64,000 nt of DNA from Arenibacter palladensis (GCF_900129275.1 NZ_FQUX01000001.1:1054001-1118000), one strand, 5' to 3'. Shown: positions 34,884 through 43,990, counted from the first letter of the stretch. Notes: generated by a model from the sequence alone, not told the origin. Numbers and translations: made by a program.

Positions 34884-36431
34884 TTAGTATATGGTTTTAC
34901 CGTCTTTGTTCTTAAAACGATATTCAAGATACGTGTAGGCATCCCTGGGTTGAATCTTAACCCATCTTTTGTGTTCCAAAAACCATTTGGAACGTATAGA
35001 TGGAAACCCTTTGGTTAAATAGGCAGCGATAAATGGATGTATGTTTAAGATAATTCCATTATCCTTTGCCGGACCTTTTAGGAGTTTTTCCAGATCTGCA
35101 TTTATCTTGTCGATCAAAACAATTGGAGCTTCTACCTCCTGACCGGAGCCATTTGGATTTTCCTCACTTGTTTTGATGTTCATTTCGGGTCTAACCCGTT
35201 GTCTTGTAATTTGTATAAGCCCAAACTTACTTGGGGGTAGTATTTTGTGTTTGGCCCTGTCGTCTTTCATCTCATCCCTAAGGTGGTCAAAAAGGCGTCT
35301 TCTGTGTTCGCCTTTACCCATGTCGATAAAGTCTACCACGATGATTCCTCCCATATCCCGCAGGCGTAATTGTCTTGCGATCTCGGAGGCGGCCAATAAA
35401 TTTACTTCTAGGGCTGTGTCTTCCTGATTTTTGGCCTTGTTGGAACGGTTACCGCTGTTAACGTCTATAACGTGTAGCGCTTCCGTATGTTCAATGATTA
35501 AATAGGCACCTTTGCTCATGGAGGCCGTACGGCCGAACGAAGTTTTAATTTGTCTTTCTATCCCAAATTTTTCAAATATGGGAACATTAGAATTATACAA
35601 TTTTACAATAGATTCTTTTTCCGGTGCAATTTCATGCACATAATCTTTTACTTGCTCAAAAAGCGTTTCGTCATCAACGTGGATTCCGGTAAAGGAATCG
35701 TTAAAAACATCCCTAAGAATGGAAGAAGCCCTTGTAAGCTCTACCAACACTTTGGACGGATGCGGTGCTTTTTGGATCTTATTGCACATTACTGACCATT
35801 TGTTCAGTAAATTCTGCAAGTCTTTGTCTAGTTCTGCTACTTTTTTGCCTTCTGCTACTGTTCGGATAATAACGCCAAACCCTTTTGGTTTAATACTCCT
35901 TACGAGTCTTTTTAACCTATCTTTTTCTTCTTTGCTTTCAATTTTCTGTGAAACTGAAACGCGGTCGGAAAAAGGGACCATGACCAAGTATCGGCCAGCT
36001 ATGGAAAGTTCAGAGCTTATTCGTGGTCCTTTTGTGGAAATGGGTTCCTTTACTATTTGTACGAGTAAGGATTGATTGGCTTTAATAACATCATTGATGC
36101 TACCATTCTTGTCAATATCTTCTTCAAACTGAAAATTACTTAAAGAGTAGTCCTTAAGTTTTCCAGTGCTAACTTTTTTTATGAATTTCAACATAGAAGC
36201 TAGTTGCGGCCCCAAATCGTGGTAATGTAGAAAGGCATCTTTCTCATACCCTACATTTACGAAGGCTGCGTTTAGTCCAGTTACCGGTTTTCTTACCTTG
36301 GCAATTAAAATATCGCCAACGGCAAAGTCGTTACTGTCTTCTTCTTTGTGTAATTCAGTGAGTTTTCCATCCTTTAGCAAGGCAAAATCAACGGCATTGG
36401 AACTAGATCTTACGATTAATTCTCTATTCAC
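34884..36431 (-). CDS. rng: Ribonuclease G/E
   Basis: A 515-aa endoribonuclease. The N-terminal S1 domain is at about residues 35-125 (GDILIAKVRKPVTGLNAAFV). Catalytic Asp residues lie in HVIDVNSGNRS and IIVVDFIDMGKGEHR. QITRQRVRP ends the catalytic part. The CPxCxG zinc-link of proteobacterial RNase E/G is absent: the region reads TSEENPNGSG. I believe this is common in Bacteroidota, which would mean another oligomer contact. It lies downstream of HU and the mini ribosomal gene but behind a terminator. Confidence 0.92.
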   Translation of the reverse strand: MNRELIVRSSSNAVDFALLKDGKLTELHKEEDSNDFAVGDILIAKVRKPVTGLNAAFVNVGYEKDAFLHYHDLGPQLASMLKFIKKVSTGKLKDYSLSNFQFEEDIDKNGSINDVIKANQSLLVQIVKEPISTKGPRISSELSIAGRYLVMVPFSDRVSVSQKIESKEEKDRLKRLVRSIKPKGFGVIIRTVAEGKKVAELDKDLQNLLNKWSVMCNKIQKAPHPSKVLVELTRASSILRDVFNDSFTGIHVDDETLFEQVKDYVHEIAPEKESIVKLYNSNVPIFEKFGIERQIKTSFGRTASMSKGAYLIIEHTEALHVIDVNSGNRSNKAKNQEDTALEVNLLAASEIARQLRLRDMGGIIVVDFIDMGKGEHRRRLFDHLRDEMKDDRAKHKILPPSKFGLIQITRQRVRPEMNIKTSEENPNGSGQEVEAPIVLIDKINADLEKLLKGPAKDNGIILNIHPFIAAYLTKGFPSIRSKWFLEHKRWVKIQPRDAYTYLEYRFKNKDGKTIY

Positions 36432-36565
36432 CTGAATTAATTTATATTCATCCCACTACTCAATAGATCAAGAGGGGACAAATGATTAAACAATAATTTG
36501 TACAGGTTGTATAAACCCGTCGAAATTCTTTTACGAATTTCTATGTCAAGGAACGTATAAAAGGA

Positions 36566-36591
36566 AAAAGTAGTTGTAACAACTACTTTTT
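36566..36591 (-). terminator. Terminator of the HU - mini ribosomal protein unit
   Basis: AAAAAGTAGTTGT and ACAACTACTTTTT form a near-perfect stem with T-runs on both sides. It overlaps the stop codon region of the 29-aa gene at 36583-36672 and insulates rng. Confidence 0.7.
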
Positions 36592-36672
36592 CTTGTGTCG
36601 GTTAGCTCTCCGGCGTTTTTTACGCTTGTGGGTAGCTACCTTATGTCTTTTTCTTTTTTTACCACTAGGCAT
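36583..36672 (-). CDS. Mini ribosomal protein of the AURKAIP1/COX24 (mS38) family
   Basis: A 29-aa, extremely basic protein beginning MPSGKKRKRHKVATHKRKK and ending in RRRANRHKKK. This is the short AURKAIP1/COX24 motif found in Bacteroidota as a very small ribosome-associated protein. ATG at 36672-36670, TAG at 36585-36583. It follows the HU gene after 30 nt and shares its transcript. Such genes are easily missed because of their size. Confidence 0.88.
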   Translation of the reverse strand: MPSGKKRKRHKVATHKRKKRRRANRHKKK

Positions 36673-36702
36673 AGAGGTCTACTTTTTTAGATTAATAATA
36701 TT

Positions 36703-36993
36703 TTATTTGACTTGTACATTACTTTTTACACCTTCTACAAATACCTTGGCCGGTTTAAAGGCAGGGATGTTGTGTGCGGGGATTTTAATGGTAGTATTTT
36801 TGGATATGTTCCTACCTGTTTTTTCAGCTCTTGTTTTAATGATAAAACTGCCGAAACCTCTTAAGTATACGTTGTCTCCGCTTTCTAAAGATGTTTTTAC
36901 CTCATCCATGAAAGATTCCACAGTTGCTTGCACATCTCCTTTTTCAATTCCCAGTTTTTCTGAGATTTTCGTTACAATTTCCGCTTTCGTCAT
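36703..36993 (-). CDS. HU-family DNA-binding protein
   Basis: A 96-aa nucleoid protein starting MTKAEIVTKISEKLG, with the core GFGSFIIKTRAEKTGRNI and the DNA-contacting arm ending IPAFKPAKVFVEGVK. A longer open frame reaches 37098, but 36993 is the conserved family start and the extension is not HU-like. A -7 box lies at 37035-37042. It is likely co-transcribed with the 29-aa gene downstream. Confidence 0.93.
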   Translation of the reverse strand: MTKAEIVTKISEKLGIEKGDVQATVESFMDEVKTSLESGDNVYLRGFGSFIIKTRAEKTGRNISKNTTIKIPAHNIPAFKPAKVFVEGVKSNVQVK

Positions 36994-37034
36994 TTTAACT
37001 AAATAAATTTCTAAAGAATTTTTTTTTCGGGATG

Positions 37035-37042
37035 CAAATATA
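37035..37042 (-). promoter_or_regulatory. Candidate -7 box of the HU gene
   Basis: On the minus strand this reads TATATTTG, a full match to TAnnTTTG, 41 nt before the HU start. It supports the shorter HU start, since the longer frame would begin upstream of the promoter. Confidence 0.55.
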
Positions 37043-37124
37043 TGAATTAAATTCAATCTTTCCTTGCTAAGGAACTTAATTTTAAGTGGGTAAACCATTA
37101 CTTTTGTAAATTAGGCCCTAGTAA

Positions 37125-38162
37125 ATGAACTTTTCCAGAATAATTTTAGAGTGGTACGAGCTAAATAAAAGGCTTTTGCCTTGGCGCAATACCAATGAGC
37201 CTTATCGTATTTGGCTTTCGGAAATAATGTTGCAGCAGACCCGTGTAGCACAAGGTATACCTTATTATATGAGCTTTGTTGAGGCTTTCCCAACAGTTCA
37301 GGATTTGGCGGCGGCATCAGAAGAACAGGTACTTAAATTATGGCAAGGTTTGGGGTATTATTCCAGGGCCAGAAATTTACATGCCACCGCAAAAATAATT
37401 ACAGAAAAATATAATGGAAAATTTCCAGATACCTATAAGGAGCTTTTGCAATTGAAAGGTATTGGGGATTATACGGCCTCTGCAATAGCTTCAATTTGTT
37501 TTGGCCGGGCAGAAGCTGTGGTTGATGGGAACGTCTACAGGGTTCTGTCTAGATATTATGGTATAGACCTGCCCATTAATGGTTCGGAGGGTATTTTATA
37601 CTTTAAGGAATTGGCCAAAGAAATTATGGATGCCAAAAATATAAGGGACTACAATCAGGGGATTATGGAATTTGGCGCCCTGCAATGCACTCCTAAAAAT
37701 CCGGACTGCAATAGCTGTCCCTTGCAGACATCATGTGTGGCCTTTGCTACTAACCGCATTGATGTTCTTCCGGTAAAAATAAAAAAGAATAAGGTGCGCA
37801 ATAGGTATTTCAATTATATGGTATTGGTGGACGAAAATAAACAGACTTTATTGCAGCAGCGACAAGGAAATGGTATTTGGCAAAATTTATATGAATTTCC
37901 ATTGCTGGAAACCGAAAAGTATATCGGTCAGAGAGAAGTTGCAGACAATCTGAAAGAATTGGTAGCGTTGGAGGAGCCTTCGGAAATATATCTTTATAAT
38001 GAAAATAAAATAGTTCATAAACTTTCGCACCAACATTTGCATACCAGGTTTTGGATCATCACCTTTGAATCCAATCTTGAAAATGGAATACAAATAGCTG
38101 AACTTCATAAATATCCTGTTCCAGTTTTAATTGCAGATTTTATAAAAACGTTTAAAATTTAG
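37125..38162 (+). CDS. mutY: A/G-specific adenine glycosylase
   Basis: A 345-aa base-excision repair enzyme that removes A opposite 8-oxoG. The catalytic Glu is in LSEIMLQQTRV (Glu33), the helix-hairpin-helix is LLQLKGIGDYTASAI, the Asp is in VVDGNVYRVLSR, and the 4Fe-4S cluster ligands are in CTPKNPDCNSC with a final Cys in QTSC. The C-terminal NUDIX-like domain (about 225-345) recognises 8-oxoG. mutY-ssb-gldE-gldD is the usual flavobacterial order. Confidence 0.95.
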   Translation: MNFSRIILEWYELNKRLLPWRNTNEPYRIWLSEIMLQQTRVAQGIPYYMSFVEAFPTVQDLAAASEEQVLKLWQGLGYYSRARNLHATAKIITEKYNGKFPDTYKELLQLKGIGDYTASAIASICFGRAEAVVDGNVYRVLSRYYGIDLPINGSEGILYFKELAKEIMDAKNIRDYNQGIMEFGALQCTPKNPDCNSCPLQTSCVAFATNRIDVLPVKIKKNKVRNRYFNYMVLVDENKQTLLQQRQGNGIWQNLYEFPLLETEKYIGQREVADNLKELVALEEPSEIYLYNENKIVHKLSHQHLHTRFWIITFESNLENGIQIAELHKYPVPVLIADFIKTFKI

Positions 38163-38170
38163 TACTTTTG
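38163..38170 (+). promoter_or_regulatory. Candidate -7 box of ssb
   Basis: TACTTTTG fits TAnnTTTG and lies directly after the mutY stop and 16 nt before the ssb ATG. Confidence 0.35.
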
Positions 38171-38186
38171 GACTTTACTTTGAGTT

Positions 38187-38654
38187 ATGAGCGGAACACT
38201 AAATAAGGTAATGCTGATCGGGCATTTGGGAGATGAGGTTAAAATTCACTTTTTTGAAGGGGGAAACTGTATAGGGAGATTCCCATTGGCTACCAATGAG
38301 ACCTATACCAATAAGCAGACAGGTGAAAGGGTAACCAATACGGATTGGCACAATATAGTGGTTCGGAACAAGGCAGCTGAAATTTGCGAAAAATACCTAA
38401 GTAAAGGGGATAAAATTTATGTTGAAGGCCGGCTTAAAAACCGTCAATGGCAGGGAGAAGATGGGAATACCAGGTATACTACCGAGGTGCATGTTCAGGA
38501 TTTTACTTTTTTGACCACAAAAAAGGAGAGTATGGCCAATGCGCAATCAAGCAACCAGAATCAACCACAGCAGGGTGCCACTGCCACAACAAATAAGGCT
38601 AATGAGCCGTTAGGTAACAACGGACCTGAAGAGGAAGATGATTTACCATTTTAG
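38187..38654 (+). CDS. ssb: Single-stranded DNA-binding protein
   Basis: A 155-aa protein with the OB fold at residues 1-108 (LNKVMLIGHLGDEVKI, NTDWHNIVVRNKAAEI, YVEGRLKNRQWQGEDG), a Gln/Asn-rich linker and the acidic tip EEEDDLPF that recruits partner proteins. Starts 24 nt after mutY. Confidence 0.94.
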   Translation: MSGTLNKVMLIGHLGDEVKIHFFEGGNCIGRFPLATNETYTNKQTGERVTNTDWHNIVVRNKAAEICEKYLSKGDKIYVEGRLKNRQWQGEDGNTRYTTEVHVQDFTFLTTKKESMANAQSSNQNQPQQGATATTNKANEPLGNNGPEEEDDLPF

Positions 38655-38679
38655 ATTAATTAAATTTAAAGACTGACTA

Positions 38680-40008
38680 TTGGACCCAGACCCCCTTAGT
38701 TTATTATTGAATTTTATTGCAATCGATAGCGGTTTTGCTTATAAAATCGCATTACTTTTTATTTTGTTGACTTTTTCTGCCCTTATTTCTGGGGCTGAAG
38801 TTGCTTTTTTTGGCCTTTCCCAAACCGATGTTAATGGGATAGAGGAAAAAAAGACGGCCAAAGGGAAAATCATTGTTACGCTCCTGGATCGTCCTAAAAA
38901 ACTTTTGGCCACCATATTGATTGCTAACAATGCCATAAATATTGGGGTAGTATTGTTGTTTAACAATATAGGCGACACCATTTTTGCTGAAATTACCTAT
39001 GTTATTTTAGGACTTGTTCCGGTGCGCTTTCTATTGGAGGTAGTAGTGGTCACTTTTTTAATATTGATGTTTGGGGAGATTTTGCCCAAGGTATATGCCA
39101 ATCGCAATAGACATACCTTTGCCTTTTTTATGGCCTACCCACTAAAAGTGTTGGATTTTTTGTTTTCCCCTTTAAGTCTGCCTATGAGGTCTGCTACCAT
39201 TTTTCTTTACAATAAATTGGGCAAGCAGAAATCCAATCTTAATGTGGGCCATTTGTCCCAGGCCTTGGAGCTCACTTCCGAGGGAGATACTACCGTAGAG
39301 GAACAGAAAATACTGGAGGGGATCGTCTCTTTTGGAAATACGGATACCAAACAGGTGATGCGGCCCAGAATCGATATTTTTGCCCTTAATGAGGAAATGA
39401 AGTTCCCAGAAGTTTTGGCAGAGATTAAAACTCATGGATACTCCAGGATACCGGTTTTTTCCCAAAATATGGACAATGTCTTGGGAGTACTTTATGTTAA
39501 GGATCTCTTGCCTTACATAGACCGAAAAACCTTTAATTGGATGTCCCTGATCAGGGAGCCCTATTTTGTTCCTGAGAACAAGAAATTGGACAATTTGTTG
39601 TTGGATTTCCAAACCAAGAAAAATCATTTGGCCATAGTGGTGGATGAGTATGGAGGTACTTCGGGAATAGTTACGCTTGAAGATATTATAGAAGAAATTG
39701 TAGGGGATATAAGTGATGAGTTTGATGATGAGGACCTAATTTTTTCCAAGTTGGACGATTTTAACTTTGTCTTCGATGGTAAAACGGCTCTCAAGGATTT
39801 TTATAGAGTGGCCAAAATTGAGGATGAGGATGATTTTGAGGAGAAAAAAGGGGAATCCGAAACGGTTGCTGGTTTTGTCCTTGAAATTGCGGGTAGCTTC
39901 CCAAAAAGGGGTGAAGTGGTAATGTTCAAAAATTATCAATTTATTGTAGAGAGCCTTGATAAAAAGCGATTGAAACAAATAAAAATTACATTGCCCCATG
40001 AAGCTTAA
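38680..40008 (+). CDS. gldE: Gliding-motility-associated GldE (CNNM/CorC-type membrane protein)
   Basis: A 442-aa protein with four membrane segments in the DUF21 domain (about 20-185; ALISGAEVAFFGLS). A CBS pair follows (about 205-325; MRPRIDIFALNE, HLAIVVDEYGGTSGIVTLED), then a CorC_HlyC domain (about 350-440). In Flavobacterium GldE is linked to gliding and can support GldD. The start is TTG at 38680. Its 3' end overlaps gldD by 11 nt. Confidence 0.93.
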   Translation: MDPDPLSLLLNFIAIDSGFAYKIALLFILLTFSALISGAEVAFFGLSQTDVNGIEEKKTAKGKIIVTLLDRPKKLLATILIANNAINIGVVLLFNNIGDTIFAEITYVILGLVPVRFLLEVVVVTFLILMFGEILPKVYANRNRHTFAFFMAYPLKVLDFLFSPLSLPMRSATIFLYNKLGKQKSNLNVGHLSQALELTSEGDTTVEEQKILEGIVSFGNTDTKQVMRPRIDIFALNEEMKFPEVLAEIKTHGYSRIPVFSQNMDNVLGVLYVKDLLPYIDRKTFNWMSLIREPYFVPENKKLDNLLLDFQTKKNHLAIVVDEYGGTSGIVTLEDIIEEIVGDISDEFDDEDLIFSKLDDFNFVFDGKTALKDFYRVAKIEDEDDFEEKKGESETVAGFVLEIAGSFPKRGEVVMFKNYQFIVESLDKKRLKQIKITLPHEA

Positions 40009-40552
40009 CCTCGGACTTATAGTTTTATTGTTATCTCTTGTGTCGGCGTGTAAGGAAGATGTTTTGCCGAAGCCTAAGGCAATGCTCAGGTTGGAATATC
40101 CAGCGGGTAAGGAAGGAATGTTGGAAACGGAACACTTTTCCATCAAGTATAACGAAATGGCCAAATTAAAATCGGAGTCCAATAACTCCTTTACATTGGA
40201 CTATCCCCTAATGAAAGGTTCTATTTTTATTAATTATAAGGCAGTGAACGGTAATTTGGACAAACTGCTTACCGATGCCCAAAAACTTAGTTATGAGCAT
40301 GTTGTAAAGGCCGATGGTATTTATGAGGAACCCGTAGTTAATGAGCCGTATAAAGTATATGGGATGTATTATGAGGTAAAGGGCAATGCGGCCTCACAAT
40401 CCCAGTTTTATGTAACGGACAGTACAAAGCACTTTGTGACGGGGTCATTGTATTTTTATGCCAAACCTAATTACGATTCCATTTTACCGGCTGCGGTACA
40501 TCTGCAAAAGGATATTCGTAAAATTATTGAATCCTTACGATGGAAGGAGTAG
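39998..40552 (+). CDS. gldD: Gliding-motility lipoprotein GldD
   Basis: A 184-aa lipoprotein with signal and lipobox in LVLLLSLVSAC-like form (Cys about residue 18), then KPKAMLRLEYPAGKEG, the conserved GldD start, and YGMYYEVKGNAASQSQFYVT further on. It is needed for gliding and type IX secretion in related organisms. It overlaps gldE by 11 nt, so the two are translationally coupled. Confidence 0.93.
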   Translation: MKLNLGLIVLLLSLVSACKEDVLPKPKAMLRLEYPAGKEGMLETEHFSIKYNEMAKLKSESNNSFTLDYPLMKGSIFINYKAVNGNLDKLLTDAQKLSYEHVVKADGIYEEPVVNEPYKVYGMYYEVKGNAASQSQFYVTDSTKHFVTGSLYFYAKPNYDSILPAAVHLQKDIRKIIESLRWKE

Positions 40553-40559
40553 CACTGTT

Positions 40560-40979
40560 CTAATTGCTTTGCAATAAATCCTCCGCCTGCTTAATGCTGG
40601 AGTTTATTTGATCCCTCAGGGCTTTCACTTTTGCCTCTTCCTCATCCAACCATTTTTGCTTTTCCTCCGTCAATGCCTTTCCGTTGAGTATCTCGTCGCC
40701 ATCAAAACGATCGCCAAAGCCTTTCATCCAGTCCATCATGGCCTTGTGTGCCTCTTTTAAATCCTCCCTAGCAGCTACATAATTATCGGAGGAGCTGTCG
40801 TTCGTGATTTTTTCGTCCAATTGGGACACTAACTTGCTTATAGTTCCCATTTTTGGCATTACCTCGTCATGAACGGCCATTACACTTTTCATTTGCGAAT
40901 TCTCCTTGTTTTGATCTTTACAGGAGTAGGTTGCCGCGATTAGGACAGATAGAATTAGGATTAATTTATTTTTTGTCAT
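40560..40979 (-). CDS. Helical lipoprotein, unknown function
   Basis: A 139-aa protein; the start at 40979 (MTKNKLILILSVLIAATYSC) places the lipobox Cys at residue 20. A longer frame from 41021 would bury the signal peptide. The mature part is long charged helices (MKSVMAVHDEVMPKMGTISK, then a stretch of Glu/Lys), coiled-coil-like. Similar flavobacterial proteins carry uninformative names. It converges with gldD, 7 nt apart. Confidence 0.75.
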   Translation of the reverse strand: MTKNKLILILSVLIAATYSCKDQNKENSQMKSVMAVHDEVMPKMGTISKLVSQLDEKITNDSSSDNYVAAREDLKEAHKAMMDWMKGFGDRFDGDEILNGKALTEEKQKWLDEEEAKVKALRDQINSSIKQAEDLLQSN

Positions 40980-41404
40980 TGGGTAAAGTTTATTGCTATT
41001 ATAGACGGCCAAAGTGACCATTAATTTATTTTTTTGTTGGGCAGACAGTTTTTTAGAGTGTCGGCACCATTACTTTTTAGGATAGCAAAGATACTGAATT
41101 ATCAACGTTCTATAACTGCCTTTGAATTCCATTTTGGCTAAAATAGATGGGCGTTATAATGGGCACTTAAATTGCTTTTTATGATAATTCAACCAAAATA
41201 TGGCCCATAACCCCAATTATATCAATTTCATTAACAAGTTTTTGGGCAAGGAATATTTCACTTAACCTTTAAATACAATAATTATACGGTGTGGCTAATG
41301 TGATTAGGGATCAAAATCGACTACAAAATCAATTCCTTGTTAATTTGCGTGCATAAATCATTAAAATTCTGTAAATTAAATGCATAACCTAAAAATTCTA
41401 TACA
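40980..41404. other. Intergenic region without a recognised gene
   Basis: AT-rich DNA between the divergent lipoprotein (-) and the DUF4199-like gene (+). It must hold both promoters; a partial -7 match (ttaatttg, near 41339) is seen upstream of the latter. No ORF or RNA fold stands out. Confidence 0.4.
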
Positions 41405-41860
41405 ATGAAACTATTTGCACTCCCTATTAGGTTTGGCATAGCTGTTAGCGGCTCATTAATTGCCTATTTCTTATTATTGTCCCTTTTTAATCTTCACACC
41501 AATATTTTTTATAGTCTTTTTAATGGTGTAATAACGGGATTTGGCATATATGAGGCCATAAAATACTTTAGGGTTAAGGAAGGGCCCGCCTTTAATTATG
41601 GCAAGGGTTTTACTGCAGGGATTGTAACCGGCTTTGTTGGCACCTTGATTTTTACAATATTTTTTGCCTTTTATGCTACGGAGATAAATCTGGGATTTTT
41701 GGATGAACTCTCCAAAGTATGGTTTAGGGATTATAACACCTCAGAGGGCATTGTTTTCTTTACTGTGGCCATTATGGGCTTTGCCACTACCTTGGTATTG
41801 ACCCTTTCATTTATGCAATTGTTCAAGACCTCCAACAACCTTAAAAGAAAATCGGTTTAA
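41405..41860 (+). CDS. DUF4199-type membrane protein
   Basis: A 151-aa protein with four membrane segments (about 8-28, 33-50, 68-95, 120-142) and the central GKGFTAGIVTGFVGTLIF that marks DUF4199 proteins of Bacteroidota. Function unknown. It lies 100 nt before rplU and is transcribed in the same direction, but rplU has its own promoter. Confidence 0.75.
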   Translation: MKLFALPIRFGIAVSGSLIAYFLLLSLFNLHTNIFYSLFNGVITGFGIYEAIKYFRVKEGPAFNYGKGFTAGIVTGFVGTLIFTIFFAFYATEINLGFLDELSKVWFRDYNTSEGIVFFTVAIMGFATTLVLTLSFMQLFKTSNNLKRKSV

Positions 41861-41876
41861 AAATCTCAAAAATCAC

Positions 41877-41906
41877 TTGTGGATTAAGGATTTAGCAGTA
41901 TATTTG
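41877..41906 (+). promoter_or_regulatory. Promoter of rplU-rpmA
   Basis: TTG at 41877-41879, a 19-nt spacer, then TATATTTG at 41899-41906: an exact Bacteroidota housekeeping promoter. The leader begins with a small hairpin GCCTAA-gtaaata-TTAGGC (41912-41930), which may be a ribosomal-protein leader or an RNA-stability element. Confidence 0.7.
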
Positions 41907-41960
41907 CACCCGCCTAAGTAAATATTAGGCTTGTTCTTAAATTTATAAATAACACAAGCT

Positions 41961-42494
41961 ATGTACGCAATTGTAGAGATAGCAGGGCAGCAATTTAAAG
42001 TTGCGAAAGACCAAAAAGTGTATGTTCACCGTTTACAAGACGAAGAAGGTAGCAAAGTAACCTTTGATAACGTTCTTTTGTTGGAAGATGGTAGTAACAT
42101 TACAATTGGCGCCCCAGCTATAGACGGAGCCGCTGTTGAGGCTAAAGTCATTAAGCACCTAAAAGGTGATAAGGTAATTGTCTTTAAAAAGAAAAGACGT
42201 AAAGGTTACAAAAAGAAAAACGGTCACCGTCAATATTTGACTGAACTGGTAATAGAAGGTATCATTGCCTCTGGAGCCAAAAAATCAGAGAAAAAAGCGG
42301 AACCAAAAAAAGAAGCTAAGCCTGCCGCTAAAAAAGCAGAGGTAAAAGCAGAAGCACCAAAGAAGGTGGAAGCAGAAGCTACTGAGGATTTGAGTAAAAA
42401 CACGGTTGCTGAGCTAAGAGAATTGGCAAAAGCTAAAGGAGTTGAAGGTTATTCTTCAATGAAAAAAGCTGAATTAATTGCCGCTTTAAGTTAA
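41961..42494 (+). CDS. rplU: Ribosomal protein bL21 with a C-terminal Rho-N-like extension
   Basis: A 177-aa protein. Residues 1-105 are normal bL21 (MYAIVEIAGQQFKVAKDQKV, then KKKRRKGYKKKNGHRQYLT). A Lys/Ala/Glu-rich linker follows (about 110-140). The last 35 residues, starting LSKNTVAELRELAKAKGV, match the Rho N-terminal/SAP-like fold. Standard bL21 has about 103 residues, so the tail is an addition. It is followed by rpmA after 24 nt. Confidence 0.95.
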   Translation: MYAIVEIAGQQFKVAKDQKVYVHRLQDEEGSKVTFDNVLLLEDGSNITIGAPAIDGAAVEAKVIKHLKGDKVIVFKKKRRKGYKKKNGHRQYLTELVIEGIIASGAKKSEKKAEPKKEAKPAAKKAEVKAEAPKKVEAEATEDLSKNTVAELRELAKAKGVEGYSSMKKAELIAALS

Positions 42495-42518
42495 TAACAA
42501 GAATTAAAACAATATATC

Positions 42519-42779
42519 ATGGCACATAAGAAAGGTGTAGGTAGTTCTAAAAACGGTAGGGAATCAGAATCAAAACGCTTGGGCGTTAAGATTTATGGTG
42601 GACAAGCTGCCATTGCTGGGAACATCATTGTAAGACAACGTGGTACTAAGCATAACCCAGGTGAAAATGTTTATGCTGGAAAAGATCATACTTTGCATGC
42701 AAGGGTAGATGGTCTTGTAAAATTCCAAAAGAAAGCTGGAGGAAAATCATATGTTTCTATTGAGCCATTTGAAGCCTAA
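42519..42779 (+). CDS. rpmA: Ribosomal protein bL27
   Basis: An 86-aa protein starting [20 protein letters not shown], with [20 protein letters not shown]. The N-terminus starts directly at the mature sequence, so no processing peptide as in Firmicutes is present. Second gene of the rplU-rpmA unit. Confidence 0.96.
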   Translation: MAHKKGVGSSKNGRESESKRLGVKIYGGQAAIAGNIIVRQRGTKHNPGENVYAGKDHTLHARVDGLVKFQKKAGGKSYVSIEPFEA

Positions 42780-42800
42780 GCAGTAACTCTTTCAATATTA

Positions 42801-42834
42801 AAAACCCTCTTTGGAAACAAAGAGGGTTTTTTGT
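42801..42834 (+). terminator. Intrinsic terminator after rpmA
   Basis: AAACCCTCTTTG and CAAAGAGGGTTT pair around a gaaa loop, followed by a T-run. Confidence 0.9.
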
Positions 42835-42866
42835 TTATACGGACTCTGCTGTATGCTGTATTTGTT

Positions 42867-43970
42867 TTACCACTTCTGGTTTCTAAAATTCTTGGCCTTG
42901 GCAAAAGCGACCGTTTCAGATAAATAATCCACTAGGTCGTAGTTGGGGATGGGCAATATACTTTCCAGCAGGCGAGTGTCCCATTCATTGGGTTTGGAGG
43001 TCATGTAGGGGTGTAAATGTAGCCCAATGGTCTCGTAGTAAAACTCTTCCAACTTTGAGGAAAATCCTGTGGCAGTATTAATTTGATTGTCGGTAAAACT
43101 ATAATTGTTGAATCCTACCACCTTCAAAATTTTAGCAATGCCTTTCTTCATGTTCGTCTCTTCGGAATTAACAATGTTCAATTGTTCTATATCCGTATTA
43201 ATCACCATGGCAATGACCTGTGCGGCATAGTCCGTTGGAATAATATTTAATCCTGTACCTGTCTTGGTCGTAATACGTATAACGTCTTGGGAGTTGTTAT
43301 TGTGAAAAAACTTCGCAAAAAGGTAAAATACCATGTATTTTGATATAAAATAATTTGGGCTCCCATAAATATTTCCTCCTAAAACACTGGGCCGCAAAAT
43401 TTGAATTGGAATATTGTTCTCCTTACCTGCCTTTAAGAGGAACTTTTCCGAAGCGTGTTTCGAGGCTTCGTAATGGTTGCGGTAATTGCCGTTTTTAATA
43501 TTGGTATAATCGTTATGCATTAACCCGCCTATATTCCCTGCGGCAAATGCTGTGCTTATATAAACGAATTTTGCAATATGATTGCGGTACGCATTGAAAA
43601 TATCTTTGGTAAACTGCAGATTTTGATTGAATATTTCCTCCTTGGCGGCAGGATCCGTAGATAAATTGACAAACCCGGCCGAGTGTATAAAATAATCCAG
43701 AGTATTGTTTCCTAAAAAAGAGGCCGGATTTAATAATTCTTCCGCATCTACCGTGACTATTTTTTTTTGGACATCTGCAAGGTTCTTTTTTATGAAATCC
43801 GTTGCGAACTCACTTGATACTACATTTTTGATACGTTGTTCTGGGCTAACCGAAGTTTTCTTACGAACAGGGAGGTAAATGGTGTCAATACCTTGAAAGT
43901 GTAATTCCAAAAGTGAAAATAGTACCCTAGAACCTAAGGTTCCAGTGGCTCCGGTTAAGAGTATGTTCAT
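42867..43970 (-). CDS. NAD(P)-dependent SDR-type reductase/epimerase (thioester-reductase-like)
   Basis: A 367-aa extended-SDR protein with the N-terminal nucleotide motif LLTGATGTLGSRVL, a variable basic loop, FIHSAGFVNLS, and the catalytic Tyr-x-x-x-Lys in NHYEASKHASEK preceded by VYISTAFAAGN. It resembles the thioester-reductase-like (NAD_binding_4) branch, which reduces acyl groups or modifies lipids. The substrate is unknown. It lies downstream of ahcY but a terminator separates them. Confidence 0.8.
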   Translation of the reverse strand: MNILLTGATGTLGSRVLFSLLELHFQGIDTIYLPVRKKTSVSPEQRIKNVVSSEFATDFIKKNLADVQKKIVTVDAEELLNPASFLGNNTLDYFIHSAGFVNLSTDPAAKEEIFNQNLQFTKDIFNAYRNHIAKFVYISTAFAAGNIGGLMHNDYTNIKNGNYRNHYEASKHASEKFLLKAGKENNIPIQILRPSVLGGNIYGSPNYFISKYMVFYLFAKFFHNNNSQDVIRITTKTGTGLNIIPTDYAAQVIAMVINTDIEQLNIVNSEETNMKKGIAKILKVVGFNNYSFTDNQINTATGFSSKLEEFYYETIGLHLHPYMTSKPNEWDTRLLESILPIPNYDLVDYLSETVAFAKAKNFRNQKW

Positions 43971-43990
43971 TAAGTTGATGTAGGTATTAT

